Assembly: GCA_026260175.1 (NCBI GenBank)
Contig: JAKCWW010002469.1
Span: forward strand, 2,728 to 56,813
Length of the DNA: 54,086 bases
Direction: 5' to 3'
Source: Reticulitermes lucifugus
Taxonomy: Eukaryota > Arthropoda > Insecta > Blattodea > Rhinotermitidae
This document shows, in pieces, positions 33,863 to 44,929 of this stretch (its first letter is position 1; each line of letters opens with the position of its first letter). A program made the translations under genes and the position numbers. The notes under the pieces were generated by a model that saw nothing but the letters and a program-made list of their open reading frames with translations, ran no database searches and was not told the DNA's origin.

Positions 33863-36787
33863 CTCATGGTGTGTTGGTCCAACTGCTGAAGGCAAGGGGT
33901 ACACTGCTGACTGATTATACATACTACTGCTAAAATCCTTTGCAAATTTACGCTCTATTTCCTTCCAAAAGGGTGAGCGCTTCCTCCTTGGTTGTCGTCT
34001 GTAGTATGACTCATCAGACAAAGACAGAGACACAAAAGAGTCTGAACGTGAGGATGCCGATCTGCTGCCAAGAGGTGAAAATGAGGAACCACGATAACTT
34101 CTTCGATACTCACGACTTCTTCGCTCTCTACTGAGTGAACGAGACAAATGTCTCCGTTCTCTCTCTGGTGGAGAAGGAGACAATTCAAATGAGATACTAG
34201 GAGATAATGACATGTGCCGCGCAGAGACAGGAGAGATATCAGGTGTTCTACGCTTATTTTTATCCCAACCTGGGGATCGCCTGCTGTTCAGTGATGATCT
34301 CTTCCTTTGTACTTCCTGACTCACTGATCTTCTAGGTCTCCCTTGCCTGTCTCGATATTTATTTGATGCATTCCTATACTCTCTATCTCGACTACGCGAT
34401 CTTAATATTCTTATGGGTAGAGAAGAATCACGTTCTTTATCTCTGCTCACAGATCTTACCAACCTTCTGCTCTCATTACGAACATCATTCTTTCTCTTCA
34501 ATCTTTGTTCATCAATATCACATTGCCATCTCTCTGTACTTGATGCTTTCCTGTACTGACTGTCTTGATCTCTATATCTTCTAACACTTTCTTGTTCTAG
34601 AAACAATTCACGTTGTTTATCTCTACTCCCAGATCGTGATGGCCTGGTGTCATTCTGAGTTTTTCTGTACTGTCTATCTCGACTTCTAGATCTTCCCATT
34701 CTTTCTCGTCCTACAGATAATTCACGTACCTTACCTCTGCTCCCAGACCGTGATCGTCTGGTATCATTCTGATCATCTTTCCTTCTCTTTAATCTGTGTG
34801 GATCACATTGGTATTGCCATTTTTCTCTGCTTCGTGATCTTGAGCAATTTTCACCTCTGTCAGATCCATATAACCTCCTCTTCCTTACTGTTTCATCCAG
34901 TTCACTTTTAACTCTTGCTGCTCCAAATTCCTTCTCTAAACTTGTGGAATTCCTCTTATTATCTTCAGAGGGGTTGTTTTGTAGTTTCCTTTTCCATTCT
35001 TCATCCAAACGATCACGTTTCCTCCTGCTCCCTGAAGCTGAGGACTTTCCCCTCTCAGACCTACTGGATCCGGACCTCCTCCTTTTCCTCTCATGTGAAG
35101 AATCCAATCTTTCTGTTTCTTTATGTGGTCGCTGACTGGTAGTACATGAAGGATCTTTCTCACTTTTAACATCCTCCAGAATTTTATGTTCGGCCTTTTT
35201 TTTACTTGCCGCGTGAATATCTTTCTTTGAACTTTCTGTGTTTATCATATGATGCCTGGATGCCTGCCGATCTCCAGATGAACGATCCTTATCATTTACA
35301 ATTCCAAATTCATGCCCTTCTTTAACTCTTGTGTTATTTTCTTTTTTCAACTCATCAGCTTCATCTTTTGTGGGAAGAATAAAATCACTCTCTGTACCAG
35401 GAGGCACAAGATCATCCAGCTCCTTTATGCATGTGTCAAGTTTTGTGTCATTTAATGCTGGGTTATTAGGCTTGGTAACCATATGGTTTTGATCCCCTAT
35501 TTCTCCCTCTGTCATATCTGACGCCCCATGAGACATTTCTTTCTCCATATCATGTTCCTTATGAACAGATCCTACCTGAATTTCTTTGTTAGCCATATTA
35601 ATGTCAGAGCTTTTCTCCTTCCTAAGGCTTTCATTTGTGATGTCCTCTCTTGTGCTAATGTCTTTGAGATTTTGCAGCACTCCATCTTTTCCATCCACAC
35701 AGAGACCTTCAAAATCAGATTTCCTTTCTTTTCCACTTCTGTCTGAAGTTCTCTCTCTGTTACTTATGCTGTGCTGGTAAGAGTGCCTGTGAAGTCTATC
35801 CTTGTCATCTTTTCTTACTGATCTTTCTACACTCTTGTCATTATTTTCTCTTCCACCAAGACCACCACCACCACCACCACCACCACCACCATGTATATTC
35901 TTTTCTCTATCCTTCTCCCTGCTCTTTTTGTCTCTTCTATGTGTACTTCTTTCTGTACTGTCCCTACTATCTTTTACTCTTCTGTGTTGACTTTTTTCAT
36001 CATTATCCCTGCTATCTCTCTCTCTTCTGGCTGCATATCTTTCTCTACTTCTGTCCCTCACATGTTGATGTCTTCTTTGCACTTCTTTTAAGTGTTCACC
36101 TATACCAACTTTCTCTCTTCTTTCCACTGTTCTCCCTACACTTCTTTCTCTGCTGTCCCGTTTCATCTCAACTGAGGTCCTGGCATGTCTTCTACCATCT
36201 TTTCGACTGCTATGGTCCCTGCTCCTCCTATGGTCACTGTACACTCTTCCACCTTTACTCACTGAATGTTTGCTGATGGATTTTTCTCTATCTTTTCTTT
36301 TACTTTCTGAAGGTGACTGTCTGTTCCTACCACTCTCTCCCCCTCTGGTATTATTCTCCTCCTGTTCACCAGCATCACTTCCACAACTCTCATCAGCGTC
36401 TGGATTCCATGAATCAACAACAGCTAAGCTATCTAAAAAATCCTCTTCCAAAAGACCATCAAAGAAACTGTCAGGTGGATCATCGACAGCTTCTGGCATT
36501 TTCTCATCCTGCTGACCTTTATCCGATGTTTTTAGAGCTGTATCAACTTGTGTGTCCCTAACCTCAGTTGTAAGATCACTGTTTCTGATATTTAATTCAT
36601 TTTCAGCACTAGTAGTTACATAATTTGGTACTTGCTCTACACTGTCTTGTTCACTGCGTTTCTTCCTTACTTGATCTTCATTACTGTTGTTCTCACTAAT
36701 TCCTATTTCTTTCCCTTTGCCATCTTCATTTACACCTGTGATATTTGCAATAGCAAATTCACATTCAACAACCTCATTTGCCATTAC
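33863..36787 (-). CDS. RS-domain protein gene, large N-terminal exon
   Basis: The acceptor TTTCTTACAG is followed by GTA and the ATG at 36784. The exon ends CACCATGAG/GTAAGTG at 33863, a very strong donor, in phase 0, giving 974 residues. Residues 1-150 are acidic, with DSFFDGLLEEDFLDSL at about 105-120, an amphipathic patch that could be a binding motif. Residues 150-330 are RS/RE-rich, a Gly10 run at 299-308 follows, residues 330-600 are polar with many KE pairs, and 600-930 return to RS/RD repeats. The end, FWKEIERKFAKDF, may be a helix. RS-rich proteins usually act in nuclear pre-mRNA processing (known class behaviour); the precise family is not recognised. The non-coding start exon lies upstream and was not located. 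Confidence 0.85.
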
Positions 36788-36837
36788 CTGTAAGAAATTT
36801 GAAAATATAACATAATACTATTTGCCTATATTTAATG

Positions 36838-36903
36838 TCTGCCCCCTCCCCCTTCCCCCCGACACACACGCATGTACACACACACTCACACACACACACA
36901 AAC
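36838..36903. repeat. C-rich tract and (CA)n microsatellite
   Basis: CCCCCTCCCCCTTCCCCCC is followed by CACACACGCA and (CA)n runs, just upstream of the RS exon in the 5' intron. Confidence 0.85.
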
Positions 36904-37059
36904 ATATTGAAAGATTAAACTGTATAAAAACATTCTTTACACATCTCAGCAGAATTTACTGAGTAGTCTACAAATCCTGTAAAAAACACCAATGTAAACA
37001 GGTGAATAAAGGACCATCAATTACACTTATATTTGCACAACATTCTAACTGTCAAGGGT

Positions 37060-37100
37060 GCTACATGTTTTGGCTTTCTCACAAGCCATCATCAGATACA
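37060..37100 (-). ncRNA. hammerhead-like motif
   Basis: The minus strand reads CTGATGAT, GGCTT, a six-base loop, AAGCC, AAAACATGTAGCA. Stem II is five perfect pairs. GAAA is changed to CAAA, which should kill ribozyme activity, and stem I pairing is weak. It is a fossil copy of the 74-118 motif type. Confidence 0.5.
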
Positions 37101-38249
37101 TGCTACAAATGTATATGTAAAAAAGCACTTATATACAGTAATATCTCTAGCTGGCCTACTGTAGACTAAAAGACACAGCCTTAGTACACAGGAGGCATTT
37201 AGATCAGGCCAGCAGGGTATACAGGTCTTCGAATGCCTGGTACTTTAAAGGTTAATGTGTAGAGCTGTTCAATGCTTACAGTAAGGAGATGTGCCACTCA
37301 CATTATGTTGTAGAAAAATGACTGCTATTCATGTCAACTGATGTATTAAATATACCTGGAAATCTTTCATTGATTCTTCTATATCAATAAGAGAAGACTG
37401 AACTGTGAGGCAGAGGGCAGGGAATTGAAAGAAGCTACCTGTGACTCTAAAACACTGCTCATGACACATATCTAAAAGAACAAAGCTGGCTGCAAAAGAT
37501 ACAATTAGTGCTTGTATCAAGTCTGTATCTGAGCAGGCAACTTTGTTGTAGGCAAACACAGAGACATATCAACGATGTTTGCCACAGTTAGTGTGTCATG
37601 TCCTGCATTATGGCACAGTTATGTGGTGCAAGTTACATGGAATATACAAGGTTATCATTCATCTTCACACAAATCTTCATCATCATAAATGTCATTCTTT
37701 AAGAAAATTTATTTTCTTCTAGGATGCAGATCTACTGCATTTTCAGTGGTAGCTTCTAGTGAAATACATATTAAGTTATAATTTAATGCCCATTAACATA
37801 ATGTACAGCCAGACTTTCAGGAAGTGTTTGAAGGGAACAGGTTAGCATTACATACTGCACTAATAAAAAGATATTTTGAGTCCTCAGTACCTCAGACTAT
37901 ATCGCATAATACAGAAGGATAGTGAACTGGAAATGATTTGGAAAGAAGCTGCTAAAGCATAACTGTGGCGCCATTCTGGCTATTTCTTGGGCATACTGTG
38001 GAACACCATGAGAAATATCATGATAGCTGGGGTCCCAGTTGAGATTCAAAGTGATCACTTCCAGAATGCATGTCCAGGGTGGGATCTATTAAACTACCTG
38101 ATGGCCGATTTCATATAGTGGAAAAGAGGCACTGGAGGACCTTTACAGGGTTCATTTTACAGGATCTTGGAGAGGTCAAGTGACCATGGAAGGGCAGGGG
38201 CAACCAAACCTGGGAGCATTTGTAGCTAACAGGGAGGATTGTGAACTGT

Positions 38250-40640
38250 ATTAAAGGGTTATCAATTAATCCAAAACAGATGGGTGATAAATATGTCCAA
38301 ATCCTTCAGGTCAGCTGCAGCTGATAAAATTGTACCCGCACTACTACACCAAGGAATTGGGCAATTAACAGCTCATGTGTGCTGTATATTTAGAGCCTGT
38401 CTGGCAAGAGGGTGTATACCCAAAGCTTGGAGACAGGTTAAGGTGATGTTTATCCCTAAACCCAAGAAGGCTACCTATACCAAGGCTAAACCATATCATC
38501 CTATTAATCTACTGTCCTTCATGTTGAATGACAGAAAAACTGGTGGACAGGCATATCAGGGAGAAGACAATGAGATTTTATCCATTACACTGCAACCAGT
38601 TTGCCTACCAACCAGGTTAAGTCCACTGAAACTGCACTGCACAATGTGGTCACACACAAACAGGATGCAGTGGAACACGGAAATAGCACTCAGAGTTTTC
38701 CTAGATAATGAGGGGGCCTTTGACAGTACCTCATTTGGAGTTATAATAAAAGCTGCTGAACAGCATGGGCTTGGGTGCACAATTTTTTGGTTGGTCAGCT
38801 CCATGCTGGGTAGCAGGAAAATTACAGTCACACTTGCAGGACACACTCTGGAAGGGTCAGTGACCAACAGCTGTTGGCAGAGGTGCATTTTATGGCCTCT
38901 GCTGTGCAGCCTGGTTGTGGATGAACTCATAAGAGGGCTCAATGAAAATGGCTGTTACAAGCTCAGATACACAGATGATATTGCTATCCTAATAAGTGGA
39001 AAATTCCCAAACATCATCTCAGAGCTTTTTCTTAAGGCTTTGGGTATGGTACAACAGTGGTGTGATAGAACTCAGCTGTCTATCAATCCTCAAAAGATGG
39101 TGATAGTACCATTCATTAGGAATAGGGATTTAAGGGGCCTTAAAGAAGCAAACCCTCTATGGACAAACATTGCAGCTGACTACTGAAGTCAAATACCTTA
39201 GACTTATTCTGGATAGTCAAATACCTTAGACTTATTCTGGATAAGGGATTGACATGGTAAGCACACCTGAAAAATGTGATGAATAAGGCCCAGAGGGCTT
39301 TCTGGACCTGTAAGGGCACATTTGGTAAAACTTGGGGTCTGAAACCCTAAGTAGTATACTGGATACACGCCACATTGGTCAGGCCCATGTTGACCTATGG
39401 CTCCACAGTTTGGTTGCCTACAGTTAGATATCAGGTCAGCAGGACAGAACTCAGTAGATTACAGCGATTAGCCTGTCTGGCTATCACAGGAGTGATGAGG
39501 ATGGTCCCAACAGTTGCAATGGATGTCCTACTGGGGCTCCCTCCTCTTCATGTATGATTGACGCAGAGGCCCAAGCAAGAATCTACAGCTAATGTGCAGC
39601 GAGCAGTGGAAACCTAAATCCACAAATTTCAGTCATGCTAGAAAATATCATGACATGAAGCATGAACCCATCTTACAGATGGGGACTGACAGGATGATAA
39701 CAAGGTATTCATACCACAACCATTCACAGTCAAGTTCCCTGACAAGCATGAATGGCAGAACAGGTTCAAACTGGACAGTAAAGGGGGCCCGGTCTGGTAC
39801 ATGGATGGGTCCAAGACCGATAAACACACTGGTGCTGGTGTGTACACATGGGGCTCAAGAAGGGGGCACAGCTTCAGCCTTGGGCTCCATACCACAATAA
39901 TCTGGGCTGAAATATATGCCACTAAGGCTTGTGTACTGGAGAACACAGAAAAGGGGTACACAGGTAGGAACATCTACATTCTTTCCAACAGTCAAGCAGC
40001 CATTAAGGCCTTTAACACTTTTTAGATAAACTCTAAATTAGTCTGGGAGTACCATCAATCCCTGGTGAAATTGGCAGAACATAACACGATGCAACTAGTA
40101 TGGGTACCAAGAGACATGGGGATTGATGAAAATGAAACAGCTTATCAATTATCCATGCAAGGCTCTTCACATCAACTTATACGACCTGAGTCTGCCCATG
40201 GCATATCTGCAAAGGCTGCTAGGGAAGTGATCAAGGGCTGGACAAGCTGGAAACACAGGGAGTATTGGCAGTCCATTTGTGGACAAAGGCAAGCTAAAGG
40301 CTTTCTTAAGAGACCCTCTGCTGAAGAGTTGGGGAATTATTCAACTAGAGCAGAAACCAGCTAAGAATAATGACTGGCCTGCTAACAGGGCACTGTTCTT
40401 TAAAAGGACTTCTATTTAAACTAGGGCTGGTAGACAGTCCTGAGTGCGATGTGACTGTGAGGCACTAGCAGGATTAAGATTTAGGCACCTGGACCATCAT
40501 TTCTTGAAATCAGGTGACTTTGCTGACATCTCTGTCAGCAAGGTACTGCACTTTGTTCAAACTGTAGGGCTGCTGAATGCTTAAGCAAGGGTCGCACAAA
40601 ATATAAAAAATAGTAGAGGTGCAAGGGTCGCTGCAGTGCC
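38250..40640 (+). mobile_element. non-LTR retrotransposon with RT and RNase H (dead)
   Basis: The main frame (38284-39186) carries reverse transcriptase motifs: GCIPKAWRQVKVMFIPKPKK, the motif A block FLDNEGAFDSTS, a degenerate motif B, and LRYTDDIAIL (motif C, normally YADD). After a frameshift come KYLRLILDKGLTW, WGLKP, a VRPMLTYGSTVWLP block and LQRLACLAITG. The RNase H domain follows (YMDGSKTDKHTGAGVY, WAEIYATK, ILSNSQAAIKA). The Asp of DSQAA is replaced by Asn, so RNase H should be inactive. RNase H plus the EGAF motif suggests an I- or LOA-like clade (inference). A C-terminal zinc-knuckle area is degraded. The 5' part is missing. Confidence 0.8.
39187..39242 (+). repeat. exact 28-bp tandem duplication
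   Basis: AGTCAAATACCTTAGACTTA followed by TTCTGGAT occurs twice in direct succession (39187-39214, 39215-39242). It falls within the LINE just after its reverse transcriptase frame and, being 28 bases, shifts the frame. Perfect identity argues for a recent event relative to the surrounding decay. Confidence 0.9.
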
Positions 40641-42714
40641 TGCCCTAATGTACTCTACTCTCTACTGGTACGAGTTGCTGAAGACACTGACTGAACAAAG
40701 ATCACCATCTAGTGTCAAACTGATTACCTTTTCTGTGACCCTGCCAGAGATGTTTCAGTATCACATTTTAGTTCAACTTTATAGGATTCTGACAATGGTA
40801 TGTGACCAGAGTTATGACTGAAATTTTGGATGCTGACCATCATCACAGGCTACAAAATCCCCATTTCAGTGGCTGGATCTGCCTGTATCTTCAGGTAGAA
40901 TGGGTAAAGAGGAGAACCTACTCTAGTGGGCCTGTTACAAAGACCTAGTCTCAGTCACTGCAGTGTAACTAGCTCTTTGTAACAGGTGTAACATCTGTGG
41001 CAGATGTTTTTAAATTGTCACAGAAAAGCTTATCAAATGCTGAAATGAGACTTTCCCTTTCTAAGAGGCCCACCAGAGTGGGTTCTTCCCTTTCCCCATC
41101 CCACCTGAAGATAAAGGCAGACCCAGCATCTGAAACACCAAGTTTCTTAGCTTCAGACGATGGACAGTCTAAAAAATTTCAGTCATGACCATGATTGGCA
41201 GCTTAATGCCAGTTTATGAAACACGGTACTTGAAATCCATATTATTCCTGCCCTATGCTTTTTGCCTGGTTTTTAACATGAACATTGGAGCACAGCTATT
41301 TTAACGGGCAAAACACCAGTAATTTTCTGGAATCTACACATGGGCAAATACATGTTAGTATTTGGTTCTGCCCCTACAAAAAGATAAGTACTGTATAATT
41401 AATTCAATTGAATCTATATTCCGTTAATGAGCTCAACTGAACTTCAGCACCAAAATTTCAGGAGTAAGAACTCAGGTGGTATAATACAGATTACTTAATT
41501 TCAAACAGGTGTTTCCACAAAACAGGAAACAGCTGAATCAGTGTAGCCACAGTGTGCTTGCATGTAGTACTGATACTGTTGTTGACAGAAGCATTATACT
41601 ACCAGCAAAAATAGTATAACCCTCTTGCAGCCAGGATGCATGGGTATGTTAGGCCAAAAATAGAGAAATATCACGACGAACAGCATGTAAAAGAGTCATG
41701 CTATTCAATAATGTGATTGCTGCTGAAATTGCATGGACAACAAGGAAGCTTAACACACTTAAAATGGTGGCTGATAGATCACTTGACAGCATAATGTGCA
41801 GAATTACCAGTGGCAGACACATCGGACATCCAGTAGTAAGAGTGTTATGCTTCCCTTAAAATGCCAGTTGTCATAGGGTCACTCCATGTCAAATCAACAC
41901 AGATAAGGGGAAAAAATGTTATGACCATCACTGATTCTAATAAAATTCTGTGAACGTGTGTCTCCTTAGGAAGTTGCATGCCCAATTAAACAAACTGGCA
42001 ACTGACCTGCCAAGAAACAGTGGCTCAAAGTAAAGTAAAAACTTATGACAACTGTTTGTCTGGCATTGTACCTAACATGCCAGATGTGAAGTTGCTACCA
42101 GAGAGAGTGAGAGATGTGTACAGGGACCAAGCACCTAACCAAAAATACTGAACAGAGACTATAAGACAACAATGTAGCTAATACAACCTTCGCACAGCAG
42201 ATGACTCATTACGAACAGATCAACTGTGAAAACAACTGTGCTGTCTTGCAGTGACTCTCTCAAGTCTTTTCCTGTAAACTTAAATGTTCTGCTTCACCAC
42301 TTTTTCTCAAAGAGCAATGACAACTGTGCTTCTGTAAAGAACTCAAGTTGAAATGTAAGACTGGAAAAACTGCTGTTACTTGTGATTTTTCTGAAAAGTA
42401 TTCCATCATATAAGAATAGCACACAAGATTTTCATCAAAATAATACTCAGGCAACTCTTCATCTACTCTTGCCTTAATATGCTCAAAATGAAATGAGAGA
42501 GCACTTCAGTTGTTCTGTTGTATCAGACTGTTTCACCCTTCGAACACCAAGTTTTAAATGGCATCTCCCACAATCCATACTGTCTTTTTAACTCGGATGC
42601 TTCCGAAACACGAACACATTATTCTCCAATGAGCCACTGAAATATCCTGTAGCTCTCCCACAGATGGCAGGGTATGTTACTGCAGTAGTATGGTCAATCT
42701 CAGGCACGGAATTT
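40641..42714. other. gene-free stretch
   Basis: There are no supported genes. A decayed minus-strand hammerhead-like motif (TGATGATGGTCAGCATCC then AAAATTTC) lies near 40823-40849. A phrase near 41880, CACTCCATGTCAAATCAACA, resembles a dispersed insect repeat. Confidence 0.45.
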
Positions 42715-42985
42715 TGTACAGGCTGGAAAAGGTAAAGTTGTCCCTGTTCATGTCACAGGGGGTGAAGAGGTATAACTCCACTCATTCTTAATCTCAGCAC
42801 TAGATGGAGACAAGTGGTCAACTTCATGCCCCAGCCACTTTATCTCCAGGAAAAACCCTGGGCCCCAGAGCCAGTCTGAACAGTTTTGTAGGAGAGACTC
42901 TCATGCCCCTGCCAGGATTCAAACATATCATCCAGCCCATACCTAGTCACTACTCCAACTATGCTACTCTGGCCATGCAATGGAA
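42715..42985 (-). repeat. full-length tRNA-derived SINE
   Basis: The minus strand has A box GTAGCATAGTTGG (about 42957-42969), B box TGTTTGAATCC (about 42917-42927), the body phrase AAGTGGCTGGGGCATGAAGT and the end GAACAGGGACAACTTTACC. It is the same family as 29081 and 47270, inverted. Confidence 0.8.
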
Positions 42986-43363
42986 GCAAATACACGCTGT
43001 GAACCAGTGTTTCAATAGAAACACACAGCACTCAAGATGGTTAAGGAGTAAATGTGTTCATCACCACATTTACTGTATAATTATAACATGAAGGGCATCA
43101 AGTGTAAGAAATACAAGAATTTTTACATGCAGATATGACTGAAAATGATGGCTTGCATGTGTGCTACAAGTGAATGACAGTGAAATTCAACTGGCATTTT
43201 TGCATCCCTCTGGCCCCAGCAAATCTTATACATATAATACACTGCCAGACATTTTGTGGGTTCCAGCTTCAGAAGAGCTTACAGAAATGGCAACAGGTGG
43301 TACAAATGTTATCACTCATAGTGGATGCTGGTGCACCACTGAGATAGTAAAAACCAGACTTTG

Positions 43364-43690
43364 TTAACACTTTCACTGCCAATGCCGACCATGGTCAGTT
43401 TAAGTATTTACGTTTTAATTTACCAGAGTCGACTTTAGTCGATCTACAATTTACGCTGCTCTTTTGCCTTAAATAGGCCACGCACACAATAAGTTCTTTC
43501 AGGAAACATATTTTCCATCTTTATTAAAACCTAGCTGACAACTAGAAAAAATATGTGCATTTTATACATAATTGCATATATACTTACATTTTATAATTTA
43601 TAAGATGACGCAATAGTTGTTTGACATTCAATAAATCCCTGGCAATTTAACACCCTCGTGGATTTAAATACCCGGCAGTGAAAGTGTTAA
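43364..43690. mobile_element. piggyBac-type MITE
   Basis: TTAA (43364-43367) is followed by CACTTTCACTGCC (43368-43380). The other end is GGCAGTGAAAGTG (43674-43686) then TTAA (43687-43690). The 13-base terminal repeats are perfect and the duplicated TTAA is the diagnostic piggyBac target. The 319-base interior has no coding capacity, so mobilisation would need a transposase in trans. The phrase AATGCCGACCATGGTCAG near the left end is an inner palindrome. Confidence 0.85.
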
Positions 43691-43901
43691 CCACCTACAG
43701 CTATTGTTACAGAAAATATAGCTGAGTTAAATGAAAAATTAATTTTAATATTTTAGTGAATAGGCCTCCTGGGTTTCTTTTTTGTCTGTCTTATTATGCT
43801 GTATTTAATGTAAATCACTAATTAAAGTGACCAACTACAAAATATATATTCAGGTATTAAAAGGCAAAAACAACTGATTATTAACAATCACACTCTTCCA
43901 T

Positions 43902-43933
43902 ACATATACATATATATATATATATATATATAT
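43902..43933. repeat. (TA)n microsatellite
   Basis: About 30 bases of alternating TA, preceded by ATACATATACA. Confidence 0.9.
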
Positions 43934-44793
43934 GCAGCTACATGTTTCACCTTGACTATCCCAAGCCACCCTCGGGCTGCTGTGACAATATACTTGGAGA
44001 AAATTCATGTAACAATCATAAAATAATTAAAATGGGGACTGCAGTCTCCATTGTACAATCACATTTATTCAAGAAAATTTTCATTTTTCACTGCAGAGAA
44101 CAGCTGAAAGATATAGCTATATATATGCAAGAAGGCAACTTTTAATAAATAGTGGTGTTTGCCTTTAATACCAAAATATTTGCACCACAACACAACAGGC
44201 TGTCCCATATTAAGATAAAACAAAATGTATGTACTCTCTGGTTATGAAAAATAGGTAGCTCATCAATCCATTCATGTCCCAATGTGAAATTTTCCAGAAA
44301 TGTACTTAAAGAACAACAAAATGTTTTGGGAAAAACTCAGTTAAATCTGGCTATATGATTTCTCAGAAATTAAGGACATAGCTCATGGTCGAAATGTTAA
44401 GGTGTTCTAAATTATTATGAATGGCACAGCAAACTGAAGTTCCTCTTAAGTACTTTAAATTGGTACAGAAATAAGTTCTCCATCTTCGTTAGGACCAAAG
44501 TTATAAACATTTCAGTAAATCACAATGCAAAAAAATTTCAAAAGCAGTAATATCAAACGTAACTAAACTTTGTATTAATCACTCACACATTAGCATCTGT
44601 AGGCTTACAAAATGCCATTTAAATCCAAATTAGTGCCAACTACAATGCTGATGACATAGAACAACCTATGTGCCAATACCGACACGGAAAACCTTGGCAG
44701 TCCATGGTAGTGACCATATTCAAAACTTAAGCATTAAAGTATCGTGAATTTTGATAAAGTTACTTGATTTTTAGGTTCAAAATTATCGATACA

Positions 44794-44925
44794 GAATGAA
44801 CAGTGTAACAGTGAGCGGAATTCTTTAGAAGTTTAGAGACAGAGGTTTATGTTTCTAGAGAATGAACAGTGTAACAGTGAGTGGAATTTTTTTAGAAGTT
44901 TAGAGAGAGAGGTTTATGTTTCAAC
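44794..44925 (+). repeat. 66-bp tandem duplication
   Basis: GAATGAACAGTGTAACAGTG begins at 44794 and 44860, and both copies continue AG(C/T)GGAATT..TTTAGAAGTTTAGAGA(C/G)AGAGG. They are near-identical, so the duplication is fairly young. Confidence 0.85.
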
Positions 44926-44929
44926 TTGC

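Noticed and set aside
35891..36276. Leu/Phe/Ser-rich plus-strand frames
   Set aside because: Antisense shadows of the RS/RD repeats in the large minus-strand exon.
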